Shown one piece after another: positions 26,802 through 35,069 of a DNA stretch of 64,000 nt. A program made the position numbers and the translations under genes. The stretch spans positions 104,488 to 168,487 of the forward strand of contig JAKBNL010000002.1 of the NCBI GenBank assembly GCA_021831035.1, written 5' to 3'. The DNA comes from Actinomycetes bacterium (GTDB taxonomy: Bacteria > Actinomycetota > Acidimicrobiia > Acidimicrobiales > RAAP-2). The notes below the pieces were generated by a model. That model ran no database searches. It had not been told where the DNA came from and saw only the letters and a program-made list of their open reading frames with translations. Numbering within the stretch: position 1 is the stretch's first letter; each line of letters opens with the position of its first letter.

Positions 26802-27566
26802 ATGGGACTGGGCCTGGACTACCCGACCGCGTGGGGTCGTGGCTACCTCGCGCGCGCCGCGCGCGACCTCTTTCACCGCTACCTCCTCGCCCCCTACGCG
26901 CGCCGTCTCTCGACCTTGGAGGTCCGCGGGTCGGAGAACCTCGAAGGCGAGGGACCCTTCATCTTCGCCGCGAACCACGTCAGCCACGTCGACACGATCC
27001 TCATACTCACGGCCCTGCCCGATCGGCTACGTCGGCGCACCGTGGTGGCCGCGGCCATGGACAGCTTCTTCATGTCGCGCTCGACCGCCTTTCGCACGGT
27101 GCTCGCCTTCAACGCCATTCCGGTCGACCGACTCAAGGTGAACCGGCGCAGCGCCCAACTGGCGCTCGAGCTGGTCGAGGACGGCTGGAACCTTCTCATC
27201 TACCCCGAGGGCGGCCGCTCCCCCGACGGCCGACTCCAGGAGTTCAAGGGTGGGGCCGCGTACCTCGCCGAGCGCTCGCGCACGAGCGTCATCCCCACCT
27301 ACATCCACGACTCGGGCTGGCTCAAGGGACCGCGCTACGCCAAGGCCCCCCTGTATACCGAGGCACCGAACCAGGACCGCCACCACGTGGTGGTGACCTT
27401 CGGCGCGCCGCTGCGTTGTGGCGAGGACGAGAACATGCGTCGCTTCGGCACCCGGGTCGAAGAGGCCGTCGCCCAGCTGGGGCGCGAGGTGAGCGGGGAC
27501 CCCGGCTACGGCGTCGTCCGACCCGAGCCGGACGCGTCCGACGAGGTCGCCGGGCCCGAGGCCTAG
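26802..27566 (+). CDS. plsC: 1-acyl-sn-glycerol-3-phosphate acyltransferase family protein
   Basis: This PlsC-family membrane acyltransferase is predicted to acylate lysophosphatidate or a related acceptor. The 254-residue protein has the catalytic HX4D in NHVSHVD (His59, Asp64) and the acceptor-binding motif YPEGGRSPDG near residue 132. The classic FPEGTRS has Gly for Thr here. It follows the membrane protein gene by 3 nt and ends at a CTAG shared with gatD. Confidence 0.85.
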   Translation: MGLGLDYPTAWGRGYLARAARDLFHRYLLAPYARRLSTLEVRGSENLEGEGPFIFAANHVSHVDTILILTALPDRLRRRTVVAAAMDSFFMSRSTAFRTVLAFNAIPVDRLKVNRRSAQLALELVEDGWNLLIYPEGGRSPDGRLQEFKGGAAYLAERSRTSVIPTYIHDSGWLKGPRYAKAPLYTEAPNQDRHHVVVTFGAPLRCGEDENMRRFGTRVEEAVAQLGREVSGDPGYGVVRPEPDASDEVAGPEA

Positions 27567-28237
27567 GGACCCAGTCGGGCGCAGCGCTCCGCGTAGAGCC
27601 GATCGGCGACCGTCGCCAGGGGTTCGAGTTCCTCGCCCAGGGCCGCGCCCAGCACCTGGTCGGCGAACCAGGGGTTCAGCGCGAACACGGGACCGTGGGC
27701 GTAGGTGGCGACGACCCGCTCGGTGACAAAGCCGTCGTGGCGCCCGTCGCTACCCCGGCCCCGCACCACCTCGCCCAGGGGCGCCACGGCGCCGTCGAGC
27801 CTCGTGCGCCCGCCGTGGTTCTCGAAGCCCACGAGGAGCCGACCCCCGACGCGCACCGCGAGGTCGCCCACGCTACGCCGCTCGCCGCGCACCGTCGTCG
27901 CCGCGACGAGGCCGACGCCGTCGTATCGATCGTCACCCTCGACCGCGAAACTCGTCCCGAGCACCTGCAGGCCGGCGCACACCGCGAACACCCGCGCGCC
28001 GTCGGCCACCCGGGCCGCGAGGTCGCCCCGGCGCAGCAGGTCGGCGGCCAGTCGTTGGGGGCCGTCCTCCCCGCCGCCGAGCAGGTAGAGGTCGGCCCCG
28101 GGGAGGCGCTCGTCGAGGGTCACCGTGACGAGCTCGACGCGTCGGCCCCGACGCCGGGCCCGCTCGGCGAGCACCAGGGCGTTGCCGCCGTCGCCGTAGG
28201 TCCCGAGCAGCTCGGGGTAGAGCAGGGCGATCCTCAC
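27563..28237 (-). CDS. gatD: Lipid II isoglutaminyl synthase, glutaminase subunit GatD
   Basis: GatD releases ammonia from glutamine for MurT, which amidates the D-Glu of lipid II. From GTG 28237 it is 224 aa starting VRIALLYPELLGTYGDGGNA, a typical GatD N-terminus. The nucleophile Cys is in VFAVCAGLQVLG and the catalytic His in YAHGPVFALNP. The GTG overlaps the murT stop (GTGA), so the subunits are coupled. The stop is interlocked with plsC. Confidence 0.92.
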   Translation of the reverse strand: MRIALLYPELLGTYGDGGNALVLAERARRRGRRVELVTVTLDERLPGADLYLLGGGEDGPQRLAADLLRRGDLAARVADGARVFAVCAGLQVLGTSFAVEGDDRYDGVGLVAATTVRGERRSVGDLAVRVGGRLLVGFENHGGRTRLDGAVAPLGEVVRGRGSDGRHDGFVTERVVATYAHGPVFALNPWFADQVLGAALGEELEPLATVADRLYAERCARLGP

Positions 28238-29442
28238 GGCGCCGTACGGGCGTTCCACTCCTGGAACGCGGTGTAGTTGGCGACGACCGTGACCGAGCGG
28301 TCGGGCGGCGGGTCGGGCGGATCGTCGGCGACGCGCACGCTGACCCCGCCGTAGTCGAGGCGGGTCGCCAGGTCGAGGCGCCGTTCCCCGAGGCAGGTCA
28401 CCGTGCGCCCGGCGAGGCGCTCGAAGGGCACGTCGTAGAGCCACGAGGGGTCGCGCCCGTCGGCCATGCGCGCGTTGACCGCGATCCACAGTTCCCCGGG
28501 GGCGTCCGCCACCTCCTCGAGGGCCGCGCTAAACCCGGCCGGGTTCTTCGCGAGCACCAGGCGAACTTCGCCCCCGCGCCAGGGCCGGCGCGCGTAGCGC
28601 CCGGCGACCTCGCTCACCGTCGTGAGCCGGGCCGCGGCCACGCGCGGGTCGACGCCCACGCGCGCCAGCGCGGTGAGCGCAAAGGCGGCGTTCGCCCGGT
28701 TGACCGACCCCGGCAGGGCGAGGTCCAGATCCACCTCGAGCCCGTCGACGCTGAGCGACCCCTCGGAGAGGACCGTCGTCGCCACCGGCTGGGCGAAGCC
28801 GCACGCGCTCGACCAGCCCGCCGACTCGAAGCGCAGGGGCGCGGTGCAGTGGGGGCACGACACGGCGTCCAGGCGCCACGGCGTCGCCACGTCGCACCAC
28901 GCGACGACGGGAGCGGTCTCGGCGGCGAAGGCGACCAGCGGGTCCGAGGCGTTGGCGACCACCACGGTGTCGGTGAGGGTCGCGCACAGGTCGCGCCAGC
29001 GCTGGGCGACCCGGCGGACCTCGTTCGCGCGATCGAGCTGGTCGCGCGAGAGGTTGAGCAGCACGACCACGGCCGGGCGGGTCGCCGCCGCGATGCCCGG
29101 GAGCCAGGATTCGTCCACCTCGAGCGCCGCCGGGACGCCGGCCCGGCCGGCCAGCGCCGCGACGTGACCCTGGACCATGTTCGAGCCCGTGTCGTTCACC
29201 GCGACCGGCTCACCCCAGCCGGCGGCCACCAGTGCGGTGGTGGTGGTCTTGCCGTTGGTGCCCGAGACGAGCACCACCGTGCGCCCCCGGGCGAGCCCGC
29301 TGAGCAGCGTCGGGTCGAGGGCCAGGCCCGCGCGACCCCCGATCACCGTGCCCTCACCACGCCCGAGCGCTCGCGACACGCGGTTCACCACGAGGACGGC
29401 GCGCTCGGCGAGCCAGGTGGAAGAGCGGGGCCGACGCGCCAT
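28234..29442 (-). CDS. murT: Lipid II isoglutaminyl synthase, ligase subunit MurT
   Basis: MurT is the Mur-ligase-like subunit that activates the stem-peptide glutamate for amidation. From ATG 29442 it is 402 aa. The ATP loop is VLVSGTNGKTTTT, and a central Mur-ligase domain and the DUF1727 C-terminal domain follow. The inserted zinc ribbon begins CPHC, but the second pair reads SSAC rather than the expected CxxC, so one ligand is missing. ATG 29442 lies 7 nt after a TAGCGT hexamer; an upstream start would add 11 residues. A strong inverted repeat overlaps its promoter region. Confidence 0.92.
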   Translation of the reverse strand: MARRPRSSTWLAERAVLVVNRVSRALGRGEGTVIGGRAGLALDPTLLSGLARGRTVVLVSGTNGKTTTTALVAAGWGEPVAVNDTGSNMVQGHVAALAGRAGVPAALEVDESWLPGIAAATRPAVVVLLNLSRDQLDRANEVRRVAQRWRDLCATLTDTVVVANASDPLVAFAAETAPVVAWCDVATPWRLDAVSCPHCTAPLRFESAGWSSACGFAQPVATTVLSEGSLSVDGLEVDLDLALPGSVNRANAAFALTALARVGVDPRVAAARLTTVSEVAGRYARRPWRGGEVRLVLAKNPAGFSAALEEVADAPGELWIAVNARMADGRDPSWLYDVPFERLAGRTVTCLGERRLDLATRLDYGGVSVRVADDPPDPPPDRSVTVVANYTAFQEWNARTAP

Positions 29443-29449
29443 GGGGGTC

Positions 29450-29455
29450 ACGCTA
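29450..29455 (-). promoter_or_regulatory. Candidate leaderless -10 element of murT-gatD
   Basis: TAGCGT on the minus strand is followed by GACCCCC and the ATG at 29442, a 7-nt gap. The corresponding -35 position falls inside the inverted repeat at 29472-29508. Confidence 0.4.
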
Positions 29456-29471
29456 ACAAGCCCCGAAAAAC

Positions 29472-29508
29472 GCAAGAGGACCAGCCGGGGGGAGGCTGGC
29501 CCTCTTGC
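29472..29508 (-). promoter_or_regulatory. Strong inverted repeat upstream of murT (operator, attenuator or terminator)
   Basis: Two 15-bp arms, GCAAGAGGaCCAGCC and GGCTGGcCCTCTTGC, pair with a single mismatch around a 7-nt loop. Read on the minus strand, the hairpin is followed by GTTTTTC, which looks like an intrinsic terminator pointing toward murT. The repeat also covers the likely -35 of murT. It could therefore stop incoming antisense transcripts, attenuate murT or bind a dimeric regulator. Confidence 0.55.
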
Positions 29509-29614
29509 AAAACGCTTGGGTCCACCCGAAGGGGGGGCTCGGATGAACTAGGCGAGTACCAGTATGACGTCGAGGGACCTATCTTGCAAGCGCATAGCAC
29601 AGATACTTCTCATC

Positions 29615-29620
29615 TATACT
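29615..29620 (+). promoter_or_regulatory. Candidate -10 element of the LysR gene
   Basis: TATACT is one of the two strongest -10 matches in the window and lies 7 nt before the ATG at 29628. The surrounding 29560-29620 is AT-rich compared with everything around it and may hold the autoregulatory site usual for LysR genes. Confidence 0.5.
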
Positions 29621-29627
29621 TTCGATG

Positions 29628-30554
29628 ATGGAGATCCGCCAGCTCGAGGCCCTGGTGGGCATCGCCGACAACGGGACGTTCTCGCGAGCCGCGGACGCGC
29701 TCGGGACCGTGCAATCGAACATCTCGCACCGCGTGGCCCGCCTCGAGGCCGACCTCGGCACGGCCCTGGTCGAGCGCACCACGGGGACCCTCACCGAGTC
29801 CGGCGCCGTCGTGGTCGAACGTGCGCGGCGCATCCTGAGCGAGGTGCGCGCCATCGCCTCGGACGTCTCGGAGCTCAACGCCGACGTCGCCGGCGTCGTC
29901 ACCCTGGGCATGATCGGCACCGCCGGCCGCTGGGTCGTGCCGCTGCTGCTCGAGAGCCTGCGGCGGCGCTACGCGAAGATCGTCCTGCACATCTCAGAGG
30001 GCACCAACTCCGCCCTCGAGCCCCGCCTCGTCAACGGCCAGCTGGACCTGGCCGTGCTGGCCTGGCCGGTGCAGTCCGCCGAACTCGCCGAGAACGACCT
30101 GTTCATCGAGGACCTCGTCGTCATCGCCGCGCGCGACCACCCGCTCACCCGCGAGCCCCTCCCCCTCGCCTGGTCGACCCTCGCCGCCCACGAGCTCCTC
30201 CTGCCGCTGAGTGGGACGCCGATCCGCCGCGAGATCGACGACGCCACCCGCGCCGCCGGGGTCACGCTCAGCGCGCGCGTCGAGCTCGACGGCCTGCGCA
30301 CCATCGCCTCGATGACTTTCGACGGGCACGGACCGTCGATCCTGCCGGCGACCATGCTCTCGCCCCACCTGCGCGCGAACTTCGTCGCGCTGCCCATCGA
30401 GAACATCGCGAAGCGGCGCGTCGTACTCGCCACGCGGCGCTACGGCTTCCCGGCCGCACCGGTGCGAGCGATCGCCGCGCTCTTGCACCAGGTGGTCGAG
30501 ACGGCCGAGAGCCCGCCCGAGGGTGTCTACCTCCGTCGCACCCCTCTGGCATAG
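29628..30554 (+). CDS. LysR family transcriptional regulator
   Basis: This is a DNA-binding regulator with a periplasmic-binding-like effector domain. The 308-residue protein begins MEIRQLEALVGIADNGTFSR, with the winged helix continuing AADALGTVQSNISHRVARLE. The effector domain runs from about residue 90. ATG 29628 gives 7-nt spacing to TATACT; the ATG one codon earlier is the alternative. It is divergent from murT, and the AlkA-like gene follows. Target and ligand are unknown. Confidence 0.88.
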   Translation: MEIRQLEALVGIADNGTFSRAADALGTVQSNISHRVARLEADLGTALVERTTGTLTESGAVVVERARRILSEVRAIASDVSELNADVAGVVTLGMIGTAGRWVVPLLLESLRRRYAKIVLHISEGTNSALEPRLVNGQLDLAVLAWPVQSAELAENDLFIEDLVVIAARDHPLTREPLPLAWSTLAAHELLLPLSGTPIRREIDDATRAAGVTLSARVELDGLRTIASMTFDGHGPSILPATMLSPHLRANFVALPIENIAKRRVVLATRRYGFPAAPVRAIAALLHQVVETAESPPEGVYLRRTPLA

Positions 30555-30561
30555 TTCGACG

Positions 30562-31197
30562 GTGCCCCGGCTCGACCCCGCTCAGAGCGCGCGAGCCATC
30601 GTGCGCGCGGACCCGGCCTTCCGGTCCCTGGTGCGCCGGGTCGGGCCCCCCCCACGCCGGCGCGCCGCGCCGGTGGCCGAGCGCTTCGCGCACCTGACCC
30701 GCTCGGTGACCTACCAACTGCTCGCCACCAAGGCCGCCGCCACGATCCACGCTCGGGTCGTCGAGCTCTGCGACGACGAGGTCACCCCGGGGGCGATCCT
30801 CGCGGCGGGCCACGACCGACTGCGCGCGGTCGGGCTCTCCAACGCCAAGGCGGCCGCGATGCTCGACCTCGCCGAGCGGGCGCTCGACGGGCGACTCGCG
30901 CTCGCGCGCCACGGCGCGATGAGCGAGGCCGACGTGACGGCCGAGGTCGTGGCGGTGCGCGGCCTGGGTGTCTGGAGCGCCCACATGTACCTGATGCACA
31001 CCCTGGGTCGACCCGACGTGTGGCCGACCGGTGACTTCGGGGTGCGCCACGGCTGGAGCGTCCTGCACGAACTCGCCGAGCCGATCACCGAACGCGCCCT
31101 CCGGCCCCTGGGCGAGCCCTTCGCCGGGGTGCGCTCGGAGGTCGCGTGGTACTGCTGGCGGGCCGTCGAGCTCGAGCGCGCCCGATCCTCCTATTGA
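30562..31197 (+). CDS. DNA-3-methyladenine glycosylase II-like protein (HhH-GPD)
   Basis: This base-excision repair enzyme of the AlkA type is predicted to remove alkylated purines. The 211 residues contain the helix-hairpin-helix VRGLGVWSAHMYL and the catalytic Asp in PTGDFGVRHG. There is no iron-sulphur cluster motif. The GTG at 30562 avoids overlap with LysR; a GTG 13 codons earlier is possible. Neither has a clear ribosome-binding site. Downstream lies the IS110 remnant. Confidence 0.82.
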   Translation: MPRLDPAQSARAIVRADPAFRSLVRRVGPPPRRRAAPVAERFAHLTRSVTYQLLATKAAATIHARVVELCDDEVTPGAILAAGHDRLRAVGLSNAKAAAMLDLAERALDGRLALARHGAMSEADVTAEVVAVRGLGVWSAHMYLMHTLGRPDVWPTGDFGVRHGWSVLHELAEPITERALRPLGEPFAGVRSEVAWYCWRAVELERARSSY

Positions 31198-31371
31198 TTG
31201 TCAAGTCGGTGGAGACCGGGCGGGCAGACCAATCATGAGCCATCCGGTGGAGGCAGCCTCTTATCAAGCCACGCCGTCCCTATCGCCGGGTCGGCTCGGG
31301 GTCGGCAGATCGGACGAAAGTCAGCTGACGAGCGACAGGTAGCCTTCGGGCCAGACCCCGAGCCGACGTTC

Positions 31372-32405
31372 TCAGGCCCTCGGCAGGTGGTGGTAGACCT
31401 CGCGAGCGACGTAGCGCTTGAGGCAGCGCATCACCTCACGCTGGGAGCGTCCCTCCTTGGTGCGCCGCTCGAGGTAGTCGCGGGTCCGCGGGTCGTAGCT
31501 CATGCGCACGAGCACGATGCGCCACAGCGCGCTGTTGGCGTGCCGGTCCCCGCCACGGTCGAGGCGATGACGCGTCACCTTGCCCGACGACGCCGACACC
31601 GGCGCCACGCCGCACAGGTGGGCGAACGCGGCCTCCGAGACCAGACGCTCGGGGTTGTCACCGGCCGTGACGAGCAGGGTGGCCGCGACGAGAGGGCCCA
31701 CCCCGACGCGGGCGCACAGGGCGGGCGCGGTGGCTCGGGTCAGGAGTTCCAGCGACTCGACCAGCTCAGCGCGCTCGGCGTCGAGGCGCTCGACGCGACG
31801 CGCGAGATGGCGCAGTGCCGCCTTGGTCGCCGCTCACGTCCGTGAGGTCCTCGCCGGGACGGAGCCGGGCGGCCGCCTCGACGAAGGCCGTCGACGGCGT
31901 ATGCGCGAATCGCTCGCGCAGCGCGTCGGGGCCGGTGTAGCAGAGGTGGCGCATCTGCACCAGGGCCTTGGTGCGCGCCTGGGTCGCCGAGCGGTGCGCG
32001 ACGAGCAGGACCCGGATCGCCTCGACGGCTCCGGTGCGGGCCTTGGCGCCCTGGAACCGCCCCGAGAGTGCCGCACGCCCGGCCTGGAGCGTCCAGGGCG
32101 TCGGTCTTGCCCTGGCGCCGGCGCTCCTGGCGGTTCGGGCGATCGACCTCGACGACGCGCACGTCGCGCGTCGCGAGGAAGCGCGCCAGCCCCGCCCCGT
32201 AGGCGCCGGTGCCCTCCACGCCGACGAGGGCGACCTCGCCGTGGGCTCGCAGCCACGCGAGCAGGTCGCGGTAGCCGGCGGGGGTGGTCGGGAACGACGA
32301 CGTCGCGAGAACGCCGCCGACCTCGTTGATCGCGGCCGCGACGTGCACGTCGCCGTGGGTGTCGACGCCGCCGACGACGCGACGTCGTGACTCTAAGGTG
32401 GACAT
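31372..32405 (-). pseudogene. IS110-family transposase, disrupted by two frameshifts
   Basis: This would have been a DEDD transposase/recombinase. The first segment has GGVDTHGDVHVAA, VGVEGTGAYG, VEVDRPNRQERRRQGKTDALDA, which carry the acidic catalytic residues. Near 32087 a one-base shift moves the frame to QAGRAALSGRF and on to VQMRHLCYTGPDALRERF. Near 31835 a second shift leads to KAALRHLARRVERLDAERAEL and the C-terminal VGPLVAATLLVTAGDNPERL domain, ending at 31372. Both can be explained by one extra base. Start ATG 32405 follows AGGAGG by 7 nt. Sequencing error is the alternative to true decay. Confidence 0.85.
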
Positions 32406-32578
32406 GGTCATCCCTCCTGTCTCAACTGTTCAGGGGTGACACGGCCGTCTCGGGAAGGTGACGGTGCGCCTCGACGGTTGCCGCCGCCGAGGCGCTCACC
32501 CAGCCGGAGCGGGACGTGCCGCACCTGCGGGCAAACTAGCCCGGTCCGAACACGACGACGGGTGTCGCCCGTCCGACG

Positions 32579-32606
32579 GCTACAGCATGATTGCTACAGC
32601 ATGATT
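32579..32606 (+). repeat. Tandem 14-bp repeat at the IS110 edge
   Basis: GCTACAGCATGATT occurs twice head to tail. It sits immediately before the -10 hexamer of the M20 peptidase gene and overlaps one arm of the candidate IS inverted repeat. It may be a scar of insertion or excision, or a duplicated promoter part. Confidence 0.6.
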
Positions 32607-32608
32607 GG

Positions 32609-32614
32609 TAGCCT
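32609..32614 (+). promoter_or_regulatory. Candidate leaderless -10 element of the M20 peptidase gene
   Basis: TAGCCT is followed by CACGGTC and the GTG at 32622, a 7-nt gap. Any -35 for this promoter would lie within the 14-bp tandem repeat and the edge of the IS remnant. Confidence 0.4.
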
Positions 32615-32621
32615 CACGGTC

Positions 32622-34019
32622 GTGCCGCTGCTCACCCTCGCCGACTTCGAACGCACCGCCCTCGACACGCTGATGGAGTTCGGGGCGATCCCCTCGCTCT
32701 CACCACAGTTCGACCCCGCGTGGGCCGAGACCGGCCACCTCGAGCGCGCGGCCCAGCTCCTCGCCGACTGGGCCCGGCGCCGGCCGCTCGCGCAACACCG
32801 CGTGGAGATCGTGCGCCTGCCCGGGCGCACGCCGACCCTCGTGGTGACCGTCGAGGCCACCGGCCCCGCGCGCGGTACCGTCGTGCTCTACGGCCACCTC
32901 GACAAGCAGCCGCCGCTCGGGGACTGGTCCGCGGGACTCGCCCCCTGGAGCCCCGTGCGCCGAGGCGACCGGATCTACGCCCGTGGGGTCTCCGACGACG
33001 GCTACGCCGCCTTCGCCGCCCTGAGCGCCCTCGAGGCCCTGGAGGCCGCGGGCAAACCCCACGGCCGCTGCGTGGTCCTCATCGAGGCGAGCGAGGAGAG
33101 CGGGAGCCCCGACCTCGAGGCCTACCTCGACCACCTGGCCGCGCACCTCGGCGACGTCGACCTGCTGATCTGCCTGGACTCGGGTGCGGTCTCCTACGAC
33201 CGGCTGTGGGTGACGACCTCGCTGCGGGGCAACGTCAACGTCGAGGTGACCGTCTCGGTCCTCTCGACGGGCCAGCACTCGGGCTCGGTGAGCGGTGTGG
33301 TGCCCTCGTCGTTCCGCGTCCTGCGCCAACTCATGGACCGCCTCGAGGACGCGACGACCGGTCGGGTCCTCCTCGACGAGCTGCACGCCGAGATCCCGGC
33401 CGAGCACCGGGAGGCGGCGCGCGCCCTCGCCGCGGAGTTCGGCGACGTCGCCGCCCAGGACCTGCCCCTGCTCGAGGGCGTCGAGCTGATGGGCGCCGAC
33501 GCGCAGGACCGGATCCTCAACAAGACGTGGCGCCCGACGCTCTCGACGATCGGCATGGCCGGCATCCCGGCGCCGGCCGACGCCGGCAACGTGCTGCGCC
33601 CCTTCACGACCGCCACCCTGTCGTTCCGCCTGCCCCCGACCGTCGCCGCGGCGGGGGCCCTCGCGGCCATCGAGCGGGCCCTCACCGCCGACGTGCCCTC
33701 GGGCGCGCACGTGACGGTCACGCCCCAGCACCCCGGCGACGGGTGGGTCGCCCCGACGTTCGCACCCTGGCTGCGTGAGGCCCTCCAGGTGGCCTCCCTC
33801 GACGCCTTCGGCCAGCCCCTCGGCTTCACCGGTGAGGGCGGCTCCATCCCCTTCCTCGGCTCGCTCGCCCGGCGCTACCCCGGCGTGCAGTTCGTCGCCA
33901 CGGGCGTGGGCGGCCCGGGCGCCAACGCCCACGCCGTCGACGAGATGCTCGACCTTCCCACCGCGGTCGGGGTCGCCAACGCGGTGACTACCGTGGTCGC
34001 GGCGCACGCCGCCCGCTGA
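32622..34019 (+). CDS. M20 family metallopeptidase (dipeptidase/carboxypeptidase type)
   Basis: This is a cytosolic zinc peptidase related to the CNDP/M20 dipeptidases. From GTG 32622 it is 465 aa, VPLLTLADFERTALDTLMEF onward. Metal and catalytic motifs are VVLYGHLDKQP (His and Asp), GVSDDGYA, IEASEESGSPD (the EE pair) and LICLDSG. A dimerisation lid is inserted after CLDSG, and the final zinc His is in GANAHAVDEM. Starts further upstream lie before the candidate promoter and overlap the IS edge, so I reject them. The ATG at 32601 is the nearest alternative. Confidence 0.87.
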   Translation: MPLLTLADFERTALDTLMEFGAIPSLSPQFDPAWAETGHLERAAQLLADWARRRPLAQHRVEIVRLPGRTPTLVVTVEATGPARGTVVLYGHLDKQPPLGDWSAGLAPWSPVRRGDRIYARGVSDDGYAAFAALSALEALEAAGKPHGRCVVLIEASEESGSPDLEAYLDHLAAHLGDVDLLICLDSGAVSYDRLWVTTSLRGNVNVEVTVSVLSTGQHSGSVSGVVPSSFRVLRQLMDRLEDATTGRVLLDELHAEIPAEHREAARALAAEFGDVAAQDLPLLEGVELMGADAQDRILNKTWRPTLSTIGMAGIPAPADAGNVLRPFTTATLSFRLPPTVAAAGALAAIERALTADVPSGAHVTVTPQHPGDGWVAPTFAPWLREALQVASLDAFGQPLGFTGEGGSIPFLGSLARRYPGVQFVATGVGGPGANAHAVDEMLDLPTAVGVANAVTTVVAAHAAR

Positions 34020-34043
34020 CGCGTAACGAGCGAGGTACCCCCC

Positions 34044-34646
34044 ATGACCGACCACGTTGACCTCTGGGTCGACCCCCTCTGCCCCTGGGCGTGGCTCACC
34101 TCCCGGTGGCTGCTCGAGGCGACCACGGTGCGCGACCTCGCGGTCGACTTCCACGTCATGAGCCTCTCGGTGCTGAACGAGGGTCGCGACCTGCCCGCCG
34201 AGTACCGGGCGTTCCTCGACGACGGCTGGGGCCCGGTACGCGTGCTCATCGCGGCCGAGCAGCGCCACGGCGCCGCCGTCCTCGAGCCCCTGTACTCGGC
34301 CATGGGCGCGCGCATCCACCCCGGCGCCGAGAAGGACCGCGCCGCGGTCATCACGGGGGCGCTCGCCGACGTCGGCCTCGAAGCCGACCTCGCCGACGCG
34401 GCCACCACGACCGCGTTCGACGACGCCCTGCGCGCGAGCCACGCCGCCGGCATGGAGCCCGTCGGCTTCGACGTCGGCACCCCGGTCATCCACGTCGCCG
34501 GCCAGGCGATCTTCGGACCCGTCGTCACCCCCGCGCCCCGGGGTGAGGCGGCGGGTCGGCTCCTCGACGGGGTCCTCGCGGTGATGGCGACCCCGGGCTT
34601 CTACGAGCTCAAGCGCAGCCGGACCCTCGGTCCGATCTTCGACTAG
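34044..34646 (+). CDS. Mycothiol-type DsbA-fold reductase (Rv2466c-like) with CPWA motif
   Basis: This protein belongs to the DsbA-like group that includes the mycothiol-dependent reductase Rv2466c. The 200 residues start MTDHVDLWVDPLCPWAWLTS and contain SLSVLNEGRD and IHVAGQAIFGPVVTP, which match that family. In Rv2466c the active site is CPWC; here it is CPWA (Cys13, Ala16), so the resolving Cys is lost and a monothiol mechanism using free mycothiol would be needed. It is 24 nt after the M20 gene. Mycothiol synthesis (mshC) is encoded in the same window. Confidence 0.82.
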   Translation: MTDHVDLWVDPLCPWAWLTSRWLLEATTVRDLAVDFHVMSLSVLNEGRDLPAEYRAFLDDGWGPVRVLIAAEQRHGAAVLEPLYSAMGARIHPGAEKDRAAVITGALADVGLEADLADAATTTAFDDALRASHAAGMEPVGFDVGTPVIHVAGQAIFGPVVTPAPRGEAAGRLLDGVLAVMATPGFYELKRSRTLGPIFD

Positions 34647-35052
34647 GACCCCGCGGGGCCCGCGCGCGCCTCGTCGACCTGGCGGACGTGCACACGCGGG
34701 TTGGCCCTGCAGGACTGGAGCCACGTCGCCACGCTGGGGGCACCGACCTCACAGTGGACTCCCTCGAGGGCGAGGACCTCGAGGGCGTGCGCGACGGACA
34801 GCTCCTCGTTGGCGAGTACCGGACACACGGCCCCGACGCCCCCGTCGTAGCCGAGGACGAGGGTCCCCGGCCCGGCGAGGAGCCGACGCCACCGGACGCC
34901 GGGCTCGGCCTCGGAGTCGGCGACGTGGTGGATAACCGGACGGGCGCTCCAGCCGCCCGCCCGGCGACCGTGGAGGAGGGCCGGGTCGTGGTGGCGCGCC
35001 GCGGCGCGGAACGTCTCGGTAGCGGCCCGGCAGTCGGCGCGCCTGGGTCCAC
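34643..35052 (-). pseudogene. DinB-like protein, probably frameshifted or lacking a start
   Basis: One frame reads GGWSARPVIHHVADSEAEPG, which resembles the DinB-superfamily helix bearing the first metal His. Downstream VHVRQVDEARAG resembles the last helix. No ATG, GTG or TTG exists in that frame after the upstream acyl-CoA dehydrogenase ends. A GTG at 35052 opens a different frame that could join only through a one-base shift, so the gene looks broken. Its TAG stop still interlocks at CTAG with the DsbA-fold gene, as real convergent genes here do. DinB folds include mycothiol S-transferases, an interesting but unproven link. Confidence 0.45.
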
Positions 35053-35069
35053 GCGATCCGCCCGGACGC

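Larger units (their letters stand above)
31228..32609. mobile_element. IS110-family insertion sequence remnant, limits tentative
   Basis: The element contains a frameshifted IS110 transposase. A perfect 10-bp inverted repeat (ACCAATCATG at 31228-31237, CATGATTGGT at 32600-32609) brackets it. IS110 proper lacks terminal repeats, but the IS1111 branch has short subterminal ones, so these may mark the ends. The 195-bp gap upstream of the transposase (32406-32600) is where a bridge RNA would be encoded in an active element; I cannot fold it reliably. No clear target duplication is seen. Confidence 0.5.

Noticed and set aside
32579..32606. CRISPR-like or phage attachment repeat
   Set aside because: Only two directly abutting 14-bp copies without spacers, and no cas genes, integrase or tRNA nearby.
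32436..32621. N-terminal extension of the M20 peptidase
   Set aside because: The extension is Arg/Pro-rich, unlike the family, lies upstream of the TAGCCT element and overlaps the IS edge and tandem repeat.
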